Of a stretch of DNA of 64,000 bases, positions 1 through 9,784 are shown one piece after another. Made by a program: the position numbers and the translations under genes. The stretch spans positions 353,572 to 417,571 of the forward strand of contig NW_005198537.1 of assembly GCF_000372725.1 (NCBI RefSeq), given 5' to 3'. Origin of the DNA: Emiliania huxleyi CCMP1516. Its lineage: Eukaryota > Haptophyta > Isochrysidales > Noelaerhabdaceae. Positions within the stretch are counted from its first letter, which is position 1, and each line of letters starts with the position of its first letter. The notes below the pieces were generated by a model, which made no database searches, was not told the origin of the DNA, and worked only from the letters and a program-made list of their open reading frames with translations.

Positions 1-60
1 TCCTAGTAGGTTCCTGGAAGGTTCCTAGAAGGTTCCTAGGAGGCTAGCCCGCGCTCGTGA

Positions 61-430
61 TGGCGCCTGGCTAAACGTAATGAACGTAGAGCCGAACGGG
101 AGGAAGCCGGGGAAGACGACCCCGAGGAGGACGACACACCAGTGGTAATCTCGTCGTCAGCTGTCACGATGCACCCGAAGGGGACCCCAGCGCCAGCATC
201 ATCGGTGGAGGCACAAGTGTCCGAAGAGAGAGAGTGGACCTGAGCAACGATATGACTTGGCGGCAAATGATCGCAGTGGGCGTCAGAAGAGTCGTCCTTG
301 CGCGAGGAGAGCTCGATAAACTCGAGGGGCCAGGATATGCCGCGAGGAGGGCAGAGTTGCGCCGAAAGGCGGGAGAAGCCGCGAGAGCAAGGGATCGGCA
401 GGCGGCAGAGACACGGGACGGAGACAGACA
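61..430 (+). pseudogene. Coding remnant of unknown family
   Basis: Two adjacent open segments in different frames look protein-like. One runs from 61 to a stop at 240, is basic then acidic, and is rich in Glu/Asp and then Ser/Thr/Pro. The other is near 240-430 and reads as a charged helix beginning MTWRQMIAVGVRRVV. They join only if a frameshift is allowed near 235-250. Upstream, 1-40 is a degenerate repeat of the unit ggttcctagaa and a stop precedes 61. No family is recognised. It may be the 3' end of a gene or mobile-element ORF cut by the window edge. Confidence 0.25.
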
Positions 431-474
431 CGCACACACCCTCCACGCTCTCCCCTCTAACTCCACCCCCCCCC

Positions 475-1515
475 CTACTCCACGATGTCGTGCAACTGTG
501 CGTATCCTCTTCTCTCGGCCAGAGTCATCTTTGGGCGCTCCGCGCCGCCGCCGCCGGAGGGCGTCGTGACCGTCGCCGTGACGGTCGCCCCTCCGCCGGC
601 CGCTGCTCGCGGCGCCGAGTGATCAAAGAAGGCGCCCGAGACGAGGGCGATCTTCTTCATCGGGAAGTTCTCCTCGACCACGTGCACGCGCCGCGCCATC
701 AAGCGGTACGTCGCCGCCACGAGCGCCGTCAGGCCCAGCGAGGTGAGCAGGTTGGGCGCCTCGGCCAAAAAGGCAAAGACTGCGCCCGCAGCGAGGAAGG
801 AGTAGATCGAGAGGTAGACGAGGTACGAGACGAGCTCGTACTCGGCGAGGATGCCCTCGACGGCCTTGTTCATCGACCCGTCCGGCCCGCGCAGCGCGAG
901 CCCAGGCCCGAGCATCGTGATGGCCGTGGTGCCAAAGGCGGCCTCGAGCCCGCAGCACATCGTGAGCAGGTTGGCAGCCACAAAGAGGGCCTGCCTGTAC
1001 TCGCCGCCGCAAGGCACGCACGCGCCGATCGCCGCGCTGTACGTGGTCCCCGTCTCGCAGTCCGACGAGTCGCACGGCGCCTCGTCTCCGCAGGCCTGGC
1101 AGCCGCCGCCCACCATCGCCTCGCCGACAGGGCACTCGGACCACTCGGGCGCCTGGTGAGAGTGCCACCCGCAGTTCGCGTCCTTGAAGTAGTCCAGCTT
1201 GGTGTAGACCAGGCCTACGGCGCGAACCCAGCCTCCGCCTCCTCCGCTCCTCTGGTCCCGCCAGGCAGGTGCGCGAGCGGGGCGGGGTGGTCGCGTGCCG
1301 AAGAAGCCAAGACCCGAGAATATCGCCGACACCATGCCCATGGTCCGGCAGTTGTTCACATACAGCTCGAGCTCGCGCTCGCGGATGGCCAGCAGCCTCA
1401 CCTGCACAGCCGGATTTGCGGTTACAGCAGGTGAGCGTGAGCTGGTGCCCGCCGAGAGACGGCGCCTTTGCGCCTTTGTACGGTTCTCCAGCGCAGCCTT
1501 GTCCGCGTACAGCAT
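475..1515 (-). CDS. Four-helix membrane protein, Orai-like calcium channel candidate
   Basis: ATG at 1513-1515. An in-frame 84-base stretch (1298 down to 1215, GC donor, AG acceptor, phase 1) is best removed as an intron, which joins LGFFG directly to LVYTKLDY and makes the first hydrophobic helix continuous. The order is then: a basic N-terminus, helix 1 (VNNCRTMGMVSAIFSGLGFF), a Cys-rich outer loop with ten or so cysteines, a long helix 2 (ALFVAANLLTMCCGLEAAFG), helix 3 (YLVYLSIYSFLAAGAVFAFL) and helix 4, followed by a Ser/Gly/Thr tail. The basic helix leading into TM1, the extended TM2 and the four-helix topology resemble Orai/CRAC channels, but the Cys-rich loop is not typical. A second in-frame intron may exist near the N-terminus (acceptor near 1420). 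The function is an inference. Confidence 0.5.
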   Translation of the reverse strand: MLYADKAALENRTKAQRRRLSAGTSSRSPAVTANPAVQVRLLAIRERELELYVNNCRTMGMVSAIFSGLGFFGTRPPRPARAPAWRDQRSGGGGGWVRAVGLVYTKLDYFKDANCGWHSHQAPEWSECPVGEAMVGGGCQACGDEAPCDSSDCETGTTYSAAIGACVPCGGEYRQALFVAANLLTMCCGLEAAFGTTAITMLGPGLALRGPDGSMNKAVEGILAEYELVSYLVYLSIYSFLAAGAVFAFLAEAPNLLTSLGLTALVAATYRLMARRVHVVEENFPMKKIALVSGAFFDHSAPRAAAGGGATVTATVTTPSGGGGAERPKMTLAERRGYAQLHDIVE

Positions 1516-2688
1516 GGCCCGTCGATGCGAGGATGGATGAGATGGCGGAAGGCGGTTTAGTCGCGCTACAGACGCTTCTACTGCAAGCTGACACGGACGA
1601 GCGGCTCCCGGACGAGCGGCTCTTGGATGTGCCGCTCCCGCGGCGCTGTAAATTCCCTTTTCTCTGCTGATCAGTGCTATTTGTGGTGCCGTCCAAGAGT
1701 TTTTTAGGGTCGATTCCGCATGGAACGGGACCCCTCGATCGTCTCGCCCTCCCTCGTGTGTTCATCAAAACAAAACGGAATGAATGCAATCAACCTGGCA
1801 ACCCTGTCTGCACGTCTCGCGCGCGCGTGAACAGGGCTCCAGGCCTCAAATGTTGGCCTGCACAAGCTTTTCCGGCAAACAAAAAGGAAAACAGAGGGTC
1901 CCCAGGCTGCCCAGCACTTTGCGTTTCCGGAAATTTCCAGGGAAAACAGAGGGTGTTTGGTGCTCCATTCTGGAAACTCGCGAGTTTCCCTGAGTCTGAG
2001 AGCTGGTCTGGGGCAAAATCTGACGCAAAATTGAGGAAATCGGCACGATACCCAGGCGGTCGCAGGATATTTTCCAGGTATACCCGGGGTTTTCCAGGTA
2101 TACCCGCAAAATACCCGGTATTTTGCCGATTTGGCTGATTTTGGGCCCAAACCAGCCTCAGACTCGGCTCAGAGCCCGGAAAATTTGATGGTTTCACTGG
2201 AGTTTTCCCGGGAAAATAGAGAGGAAAAGAGAGGGTGCTGTAGAGAAAAAAGGGAGAAGAGGAAAAAGGAAAGGAAAAGAGACGGGGTGCGAGAGGAAAA
2301 GCTTGTTCAGCCTAACTCAAATGACGTGTGAGTGTTAGACTTGTTTGGTATTGGGTATTGCTAAAAATCTCTCTCTCAAAAGCAACACACTATCTCAAAA
2401 AAAACGAGCGAGCCACATACACGAACGATGAATGAATGAACAAGACGGAGAGGTAGGTGGGTGGGTAGGACGAACGAACGAAGGTGAATGAAGAACGCAG
2501 CCAGCCAGGAAGGCTCAGAAGAGAGAGAAAATAGCCTCTACGCGTGTATCGCGAGAGGGGGTCGGGGGGGGGGGGTTCTGGGGGGGGATGCGGAATGAGA
2601 TCTGAGATGGTTCCGAAAAACCGACATGATTGCCGGCGGATGGTCCCGAGACTAAGCGCCGGCCCGCCACGAGTCGGTACGTGCCAGG
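1516..2688. other. Spacer with diverged repeat and promoter-proximal element
   Basis: No convincing gene. 1707-1735 holds an element shared with the actin upstream region. 1930-2230 is a diverged repeat: imperfect inverted arms near 1998-2025 and 2148-2175 flank a core (about 2078-2135) that is nearly identical to the interior of the hAT-type MITE at 10316-10683, including the near-palindrome gcaaaataccc/ggtattttgc. 2220-2300 is purine-rich. Tetranucleotide-like (gaac/gaat) repetition occurs at 2420-2490. Confidence 0.5.
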
Positions 2689-3072
2689 ATGCTTGCCACA
2701 CGCTCGCCTACGCGGCCTCATTTCAGCCCCACTGTGGCGACGACCGGCAATTCCGGCCGCGCATCGCCATTCTTTCTCATCCGCAATGCCCCGCCCCGCG
2801 AGGAGACACTGGACGCGCTCATATCATCGCTAGCAGTTGAGCACGAGCGCAGCCAGCCATGCGCGTTGGCGCCTGCCCGGCCCAACCGCTCGGCCCTTTC
2901 GCTCACCCTGGACGAGCACGTATCGAAGACGCGACACCAGCGTGTGTGGAAGAAGCAGCAGCTGCTGCGGCAGCAGCAGCAGATACTCGCGATGACCACC
3001 CAGCAGGCGAACATTGCTGCGGAGGTACACGCGCTACTCCAGCAACGGGCAAAGCGTCCCCGAAACGTGTGA
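2689..3072 (+). CDS. Possible small basic coiled-coil protein
   Basis: An open frame from ATG 2689 to the stop at 3072 (127 aa). The last 55 residues look protein-like: a charged amphipathic stretch with a Gln-rich run (KKQQLLRQQQQ), then a heptad-like helix and a basic C-terminus. The first 60 residues are less convincing and may be non-coding, so this could be only the last exon of a gene. No domain is recognised and no upstream exon could be placed. Confidence 0.25.
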   Translation: MLATRSPTRPHFSPTVATTGNSGRASPFFLIRNAPPREETLDALISSLAVEHERSQPCALAPARPNRSALSLTLDEHVSKTRHQRVWKKQQLLRQQQQILAMTTQQANIAAEVHALLQQRAKRPRNV

Positions 3073-3982
3073 GAGTTGAGAGGTAGCCGTGCGCTCGTGG
3101 GGCATGTGGGGTGCGTCTCTGTAGCACAAGCAATCGGTTGCGCACACCATGCCCCCCTTAGATGCGACATGGCGTAGAGCTCTCTCTAGTCGTGGGTGCG
3201 GCTCCTCCGGGCTGCACACACCATACCAGCCCCTCCTTAGTTCCTCGAGTCGCGCCTCTACAGGCCAGCGGACCGTTTTGCTCGGTGAGCTGCTCGGTCG
3301 CAGGTAGCCCGACGCACCGCCGCGCAGCTAGGCCCCCCGACCGCGTCGAACTCATCGGCGCGGGCTCTCTCGGCTACGGGACCGGCCCCAGCTTCGGCTG
3401 AGGGCTAACAAGCTGCCGAGCCCAAATCACTGTGAGAGTCGCGATTTCTTGTTGGTCTTCAAAATACAAAAATCTCCCGCAAAGTGTGTGTGGGGCTCAA
3501 CCGCTCAAGCAAGCTTGATTGATTGATTGATTGATCGACAGAAGTCCGGCTGGACTTTGGCGCGGCAGGGGGGCGGCCGGTGCCAGCAGAGAGAGAGCGG
3601 TCGAAGATCTTCTGATAAATAAATAAATAGACCAGTCGTCTCCAGGGAGAGATAGATAGATGGGCGACGCACACGAACACACAGAGAGGGACAGTGCGCA
3701 CCCCGCCCTGCTCGCAGGGCGTGCAGCACACAGCGAAGATCTTCTGAGGGCAACGGCTGCGGGACGCGAAAATTCTTTTCCTGGTGTACCTGTGTTAGTG
3801 CGGGGTTCTCGATTCCTCAGCCAGTCCGCGCCAGTCCGCGCCCTTGTCGTGCTAGTGTGCTGTGAGAGGGCTCGTAAGAATTCTTTTCTGAGGAAGCCGT
3901 CGCCCGCGCGCCCGCGCCTCGCCTGTCGCGTCGCCTGCGCGCCCTGGAACCCTGCGCCTCTTCATCGCGTCAAAGAGCTCCA
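3073..3982. other. Spacer and upstream region of the NSUN2-like gene, with dispersed repeat
   Basis: No gene seen. 3524-3536 carries gattgatt repetition. 3614-3785 is one copy of a repeat whose second copy lies at about 40938-41075; shared landmarks are (ata)aataaata, a ctccagg box, gacgcac-acgaacac, and ctcgcagggcgtgca. Two AATTCTTTT motifs occur (3772 and 3879), the second 105 bp before the ATG at 3983. Confidence 0.5.
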
Positions 3983-6900
3983 ATGGGCGCCAGCGACCTC
4001 CGAGGAGTCACTAACGACGCCTTCTCTGCCTACTACAAGCAGCAGCTTGGGCTGACCGATCAGGAGTGGAGCGCTTTGGAGGATAGCCTCCGCTCGCCTC
4101 TGCCTGTCACCTGGCGCTTCAGCGGCAACGACGAGCGTGCGATCAGCCTTCGGGCCAGCATGGAGCAGAGCCTCCTCCCGCTACTGAACGAGCAGCCAAC
4201 GTCGCTGCCGTGGTATCCTGATCGGCTCGGTTGGCAGTTTGGCGTCTCGCGGGCGTGGCTGCGCGGCAAGGACCGCCCAGGCGAGGGCCCGGAGGGCCCG
4301 GAGGCGGCGGCGGCGGCGGCTCCTCGCTCGACGTCCATCAAGGCGTTCCACGCATGGCTGCTCCGCGAAAGCTCTCTCGGCAACCTGCAGCGGCAGGAGG
4401 CGGTGTCGATGGTGCCGCCGCTCTTGCTCGACGTGCGGCCCGGCATGGCCGTGCTCGATATGTGCGCACTCCTGTAACCCCTCTCAGCGGTGGGCATGCA
4501 GTGGGCACTCTGTGCCCACGCCACATCGGGGACGTTGCCCCGCGGCGCACACTGGCCTAGGCTGCGGGCGCAGCACCACACGCCGCGTCTTCCACGCCGC
4601 CTCTCCCTCTCCCTCTGTGGCCATCGCGCGAACGACCAGCTCTGTCCCACCGCCAATGGGTGCAACCTAAACTGCAAGCGCCACGAGCCTTACCCTCTCC
4701 CTCTCTCTCCCTCTCTCTCTCTCCCTCCCTCTCTCTCCCTCCCCCTCTCTCTCTGCCCCGCCTGCAGCCTCCAGCTCGCCCCCGCCTGACAGGTGCGCGA
4801 GCCCGGGCTCGAAGGCGCAGCAGATCCTCGAGATGCTGGCTGCGCCCGCGCGGATCGCAAACACGGACGCCGCCGCGCGCGCGCCCGTGCGGAGCCTCGA
4901 CGAGGCTCGCGGCCTCCTCGTCGCCAACGACGCAGACGTCAAGCGCTGCCAGCTGCTCGCCTCCCGCGCCGCCAGGCGAGCCGCATCGCGCACCCTCCGC
5001 ATGCTCCTCCGCACCCGCCCGCAGCGCCCTGCTGCGCTGGCCCGAGGGAGACGGGGCCATGCCACGTCCCTCGCACCGCCGCAGGCTGCACTCTCCGTCG
5101 CTCGTCGTCACCTCGCACGACGCGCGCCTCTTCCCGGAGGCGGTGGGCGAGGGCGCCGCCGCCGCGCCGCTTCTCTTCGATCGCGTTCTGTGCGACGTGC
5201 CCTGCTCGGGCGACGGCACGCTGCGCAAGAACCCCGTCATCTGGCGGCGGTGGACGGCGGGGGCGGGGAACATGCTGCACTCGCTGCAGGTGGAGATAGG
5301 GTGCAAGGGCGTGCGGCTGCTCAAGGTTCGTCGGCCCGCGCCCCACTCGACCCGCGACCCGCGCCTCTTCACAGCCACGTGGGCCTCTTCACAGCCGTGG
5401 CCGCGAGCAGGTGGGCGGGCGGCTCGTCTACTCCACCTGCTCCCTCAACCCGGTCGAGAACGAGGCGGTCGTGGTGCGCTCCGCAACGCTCGCGCACTCC
5501 CCTCCCCACACCGCCCGTCTCACCATTCCACGCTGCGGCCCCGCTGCAGGCGCGCATCCTCACCACGTTCGGCGGCGGCTGCCTCCGCCTCGTCGACGCG
5601 AGGGACGCGCTGCCCGGCCTCGCCTGCCGGCCGGGCGTGAGCGGGTGGAAGGTGTGGCACCGCGGCCAGTGGCACGGCGACTGGGCGAGCGTCCAGGACC
5701 GCTTCCGCCGAAAGTGCCCCAACCTGGAGAGCCTCTTCCCTCCGGGCGGCGACGGCGTCGCCGACCTGCACCTCGACCGCTGCCTCCGCCTGATGCCGCA
5801 CGACGCCAACCAGGGTGGGCTTCCTCCCCGTCGCCTCTTCACCTCGGGTCATCTCTCGGGCCATCTCTCGGGCCACATCTCGGCGATAGGCGGCTTCTTC
5901 GTCGCCGTCTTCGAGAAGACCGCGCCTCACCCGGAGCGGGCGGGCGCGCTGCCCGCCGGCGCGGCAGAGGTGTGCGTCACCGAGGGCGCGGCGGTGCTGC
6001 CCGCGTCCCTCTCCACCAACCTCCAGGGCGCGGCGGCCACCGCCGCCCACTCCGCCGACTCCGCCGACTCCGCCGACTCGCCACCGCCCGCAGAGCCGCT
6101 CGCCGCCAGCGCGCAGCCCGCGGCGGCCGAGCCGGCGGCCGGTGCCACCGCGATGGAGTACGACGACGCCGCCGACGCACAGGGCTGCGCCTCACCCGCG
6201 GACGGGCTTGCAGAGGCCCCGCCGCCAGCGCCGGCCTCCTCCCTCCTCCGCGCCGTCCTGCACGCGCACGGCGGCGCGACACACGCCGCCGCCGCCGCCG
6301 CCGCCAAGACCAGCTACGCGCCGCTCTACACGCCGTCGGACACCCTCCTCGACGGCTTGCGCGCCTTCTTCGGGCTGGACCGGTCGTCGGCAGAGAGCGA
6401 GCCGCCGTCGCCCGCCGCCGACGCCGCCCCCTTCCCCGCGCACCGCCTGGTCGCTCGCTCGCCCACCGGCCGCTCGCTGCTGCTCGTGTCGGACGAGGTG
6501 CTGTCGCTGCTGCGCGCCGACACGCGCGGCGCCCTCCGCATCGTCAACACCGGCGCGAGATGAGCAGTCGTTGATCTCGTTGACGAGGCGCGCCCGCAGA
6601 CGTGTCCTCGACCCGTCCGTGCCACCGACGCAGGCGTGCGGCTCTTCGAGGCGCAGGAGGCAAAGGGGACGGGGTGCGCATACCGCGTGTGCCAGGACGG
6701 GCTGCCGCACTTGCTCCCGCACATCCGCAGGCGACGATGGCTTTCGCAGCTCAGCCAAGCGCCGCGCCAGACAAGTGACGCTTCGCGCGAGACACGGCCC
6801 CTAGGCAGCGCGCACCGTGTAGCGTCGAGACGGTGGCGCTGCTCCTCTCGCGGCCGCCCCTCTCTGCGCTCGAGCTCGGCGCGAGCTGACGGCGACTGGC

Positions 6901-7150
6901 GAGGCGCGAGGGAGGCGCGAGGTCCGACCGCTGGCTCTCCTCCTTCCTAGGCGAGACGGACGCCGCTCTGGCGGCAAGGCTCAAGGCGTCGTGCCAGCCC
7001 GGCTCGGTCGTGCTCGAGGCCACGACGGCGCAGGGGCAGCAGATCCGCATCGTCGCATTGTACGCCCCGTCGGGATCGCTCGGCGCCATGGTCAAGGGGC
7101 TCGAGAAGGAGGCGCTCACCTTCCGGCTCACCAGTGAGGCGGGCACCTAA
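3983..7150 (+). CDS. NSUN2: NSUN2-type RNA (cytosine-5)-methyltransferase
   Basis: SAM-dependent m5C methyltransferase of the NSUN2/Trm4 family, which modifies tRNAs in the nucleus. Nine exons can be placed, all phases consistent: 3983-4461, 4793-4975, 5085-5325, 5411-5473, 5550-5814, 5890-6552, 6634-6730, 6823-6878 and 6951-7150, giving 748 aa (human NSUN2 is 767). The SAM loop VLDMCASPGSKAQQ spans exons 1-2. The two catalytic cysteines are C261 (DVPCSGDG) and C311 (YSTCSLNP). Exon 5 has the family block PGVSGWKVW, followed by CLRLMPHD..NQGGFFVAV across the next junction. The C-terminal part keeps the family-specific region, with an Ala-rich low-complexity insert at 6040-6310. Four introns are GC-AG (4976, 6553, 6731, 6879) and four GT-AG. 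Intron 1 is strongly pyrimidine-rich (CT)n. Confidence 0.93.
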
Positions 7151-7387
7151 AGTTACCGTGTCGATTACGGGTCGGGAGGGTCACGGCCCCACACGACACA
7201 TACACACTACTCACTAGCACACTACCGCGCTTATATACGCATTGCCGCAATGCCATGGGCGACATTTTTCGAGAAAATATACACAACCTGTGTCGCTTCT
7301 CGGTTCTCGTTCAAGCAGAGACAGCAGTACCGCGCAGCGCATCAGCACTGTTCTACCATACTAGTACAAGGTTTGTGCTGTGATGTT

Positions 7388-8089
7388 TTAAGGTGGTCCG
7401 CTCCCCCTCACCGAGAATTGGATGTCCTCTAGAGGTAGGTTTAGAAGCCGCCGCAGCTGCGGTCTCAGCGCCTCGGCGCCTCGGAAGCGGATCGAAGGGA
7501 TACCAAAGCTCTCCGCCGCCGCCACGTTGGTCGCACTGTCGTCCACGAAGATCACGTCCTCCGCGCCCCTGCCCACGGCGGCGCAGGCGGCGCGGTACGC
7601 CTCGGCGCTCGGCTTGCGCACACCCTGCTCGCCAGAGACAAACGCCCATGGCACGTACTCCGAAAGGCCAACAGCCTCCTCGACGAGTGGTGCCCACGGC
7701 GCTGGGTAGTTGGAAAAGGCGGCCAAGGGCACGCCCGCCGCCGCGAGCTCAGAGGCGAGCTCTCGCATCCCGGGCAGCCACGCATACCGCTCTTGCAGGT
7801 ATCTCCTCACTGCTCCTCCGTCGACCGGGCGGCGGTCGCAAAAGTAGGTTGCAAAGTGCTGCTCCTCCGTCAGCGCGCCCGTCTCGAACTGAACAAACGA
7901 GTCCTGATCCTTGATGGCAAAGAGCGCCTTGATGCCTCCATCGATGCTGAAGAGGTCCCTCTCGAAACCGCCAAAAAATGGGTCGGCGACCAGCGTGTCC
8001 ATCACGTCGAAGAGCACGACCTTGGAGGCGCCGCCGGGGCGCGACTGGAAGCGTGCGGTGGGCGGGAGCGAGCCGAGGCGGTCCTTCAT
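7388..8089 (-). CDS. HAD-superfamily hydrolase
   Basis: Haloacid-dehalogenase-like phosphatase of unknown substrate. Counting from the in-frame ATG at 8087-8089 (233 aa), motif I is FDVMDTLV with nucleophile D28 and general acid D31. Motif II is the Ser of AAFSNYPAP, motif III the Lys in GVRKPSAEAY, and motif IV VIFVDDSATN. A helical cap lies between motifs I and II. The frame stays open upstream to about 8335 and includes a PurF-like stretch, so the natural start could be further upstream or in another exon. The 3' end is 237 bp from the end of the convergent NSUN2-like gene. No intron is evident within the HAD core. Confidence 0.8.
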   Translation of the reverse strand: MKDRLGSLPPTARFQSRPGGASKVVLFDVMDTLVADPFFGGFERDLFSIDGGIKALFAIKDQDSFVQFETGALTEEQHFATYFCDRRPVDGGAVRRYLQERYAWLPGMRELASELAAAGVPLAAFSNYPAPWAPLVEEAVGLSEYVPWAFVSGEQGVRKPSAEAYRAACAAVGRGAEDVIFVDDSATNVAAAESFGIPSIRFRGAEALRPQLRRLLNLPLEDIQFSVRGSGPP

Positions 8090-8257
8090 GCTCCCGCGAT
8101 TGGCCTTGCACTCCTGCGCTAGCGACTGCAGGTACGCCGCGCCGACGTGCTCCGTGACGTACTTGCCGTCGAAGCAGGAGCAGTCGAGGCGAGGATGGAC
8201 CCCAGGGAGGCCTCCAAGTCGTCCAGGATTCGGTACTTCAGCCAGGTACGGTATCAT
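8090..8257 (-). pseudogene. C-terminal remnant of amidophosphoribosyltransferase (PurF)
   Basis: On the minus strand, in frame with the HAD ORF, lies LDCSCFDGKYVTEHVGAAYL followed by QSLAQECKANRGS. This matches the C-terminal signature of E. coli-type PurF (F/C-x-G-x-Y-V-T-x-x-V-x-x-x-Y-L). Just upstream, in a different frame, is YRILDDLEASL, which fits the segment that normally precedes it, so a one-base shift separates the two. No other part of PurF is seen in the next 4 kb, which is repeats and dead transposon. Either the 5' part of a PurF-HAD gene was lost, or distant exons lie beyond an unusually long repeat-filled intron. Confidence 0.5.
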
Positions 8258-8344
8258 TGCTTCTCGAGGGGGTATCAAGGTGTCTAAGGGTCTCTGGCAC
8301 TCCTGGATGCATGCACAGTCACAACGGAGTAGCAATGTTCGGAA

Positions 8345-8517
8345 GTGTCCGAGCGGTCCCGAGCGGTCCCGAGCGGTCCCGAGGCACCCGAGCCGTCCCC
8401 GACGTCCCGAGCCGTCCCGAGCCGTCCCGAGCCGTCCCGAGCCGTCCCGAGCCGTCCCGAGCCGTCCCGAGCCGTCCCGAGCCGTCCCGAGCCGTCCCGA
8501 GCCGTCCCGAGCTGTCC
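8345..8517. repeat. 10-bp tandem satellite, unit gtcccgagcc
   Basis: About a dozen near-perfect copies of gtcccgagcc run from about 8400 to 8510. They are preceded by three copies of the variant gagcggtccc at 8351-8380. All six frames stay partly open through it, which explains several spurious ORFs. Confidence 0.9.
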
Positions 8518-8589
8518 CAACGGCCTAGATGCTAAAATTCGACCGGCGGGGGCGCGGCGCTTGGGCCAGCTTCCTGCAGGCGCGGATGA

Positions 8590-8910
8590 AGCCATGAGAG
8601 TATATGGTCTTGGGGACAAGGCTTACGTCGGGCAGCGGCAGATCATCACAGAATGGGAGGCCGGAACCTGTCCCTCGAGAAACAACGGTTCAACAAGACG
8701 GTGCAGCACTACCGTGGGCGTGTGGAGCACCTCATTGGCCAGGTAGTGGACAACCGTATGGCTCTGTGCACACTACGTGGCGTGGCTCGTTCACCCTGCT
8801 TGCCGCGGTCATGAGGATCGCGGCGCACATGGTTGGGCTCCAGGAGCGTATGAAGGGACCTAGGTATGATGTGTTTGGCCCGTGGCCGGTGTGCCGCCGC
8901 ACATCGCGGC
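8590..8910 (+). pseudogene. Degraded DDE transposase fragment (IS5/Harbinger-like DDE_Tnp_4)
   Basis: Three protein-like pieces in shifting frames: GLGDKAYVGQRQIITEW (8600-8655); KQRFNKTVQHYRGRVEHLIG (8680-8740), which continues QVVDNRMALCTLRG; and LLAAVMRIAAHMVGLQERM (8790-8850). The GDKxYxG box and the F-N-K-x-x-x-x-x-R-x-x-V-E-H-x-I-G box are the last catalytic region of DDE superendonuclease transposases of the Harbinger/IS5 type. At least two frameshifts and the lack of the first two catalytic acids show that it is dead. Confidence 0.6.
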
Positions 8911-9056
8911 GCAGTTTCCTTAGTGCTTTGCTGTTTTTGCTGCTAATCTCATGAAAAGTTTACAACTTCTCCTCACTGCAGCACCTCCGCGCCGCCCAGC
9001 CGTGCAGCCCAGCCAGCCGGAGGCGGGCCGCAAATGTCCCAGCACCTCCGCGCCTG

Positions 9057-9237
9057 AGGGAGGGTGTGTAGAGGATGTAGAGTGTATAGAGCGCTGTAGA
9101 GCTGTAGAGATGTAGAGCGCTCTGGAGCGCTGTAGAGCTGTAGAGCTCTACATCCGCCGCGGGACGAAGCGCCTCCGTTGTAGAGCGATGTAGAGCGCGA
9201 TTTTGCTGTAGAGTTTGTTGTAGAGGCTCTACAGCCA
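9057..9237. repeat. TGTAGAGC-rich interrupted repeat with inverted copies
   Basis: The heptamer tgtagag recurs about ten times at irregular spacing, together with inverted ctctaca copies (9147 and 9230) and gcgctctggagcgc, so single strands could fold into several hairpins. No protein is encoded. The surrounding 8950-9840 has no convincing gene; a minus-strand ORF at 9433-9726 with a hydrophobic start (MRRVALASAALAFCLPAQ) is possible but unsupported. Confidence 0.6.
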
Positions 9238-9784
9238 AACCGCCGGGAAGGCGGTGACTCAAAGAGGTCGAGCCGCGCTAATGGGGTGTCTCCGAGCTTG
9301 CTGGAGCTCTGATGGACGGCCCTGACTATCCCTGACACACAGAGAATCACTCCGACGGCACACAACACCCTATAACTGCGTCATGACCAGCCTGCCATGC
9401 GTCGCCGGTGCCGCATTCGTCGCAGTGCTCCTTTAGCAGGCGGTGGACTGTCGGCTGCGAGGACGGTCGCATTTGCGCGAGGCGAGGCGAGCATTCAGAC
9501 GCGTTGCATGCGCCATGACTCGCGCCAGCGCGTGCGGGAGCTCCTGGCTGAGCGTTGAGTCCAGGCGAGTTGCGCTGGCCACTATCGCTACGCCGAGCCG
9601 AGCTGACGCGCCGAGGCGCCGGCCAGTCGCAGCCGTGAGGCATGCCACAGCAGCAGAGGCACCTCCCACCCATTGGGCGGGCAGACAGAAGGCCAGGGCA
9701 GCACTGGCAAGTGCAACGCGCCTCATGTCGAAGAGCGACCATGCCTCGTTCGCACCTTATGATATAGAGTTCGTTGTAGAGACA

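Noticed and set aside
298..1434. 378-codon plus-strand frame
   Set aside because: Shadow of the minus-strand membrane-protein gene; Arg/Glu/His-rich composition typical of antisense reading of GC-rich exons.
8345..8517. Arg/Pro/Ser-repeat proteins read from the 10-bp satellite
   Set aside because: Open frames arise only because the repeat lacks stops; no start context and no non-repetitive domain.
9433..9726. Secreted small protein on the minus strand
   Set aside because: It begins with a plausible signal peptide, but the rest lacks any conserved pattern and the region is repeat-rich; not enough to call a gene.
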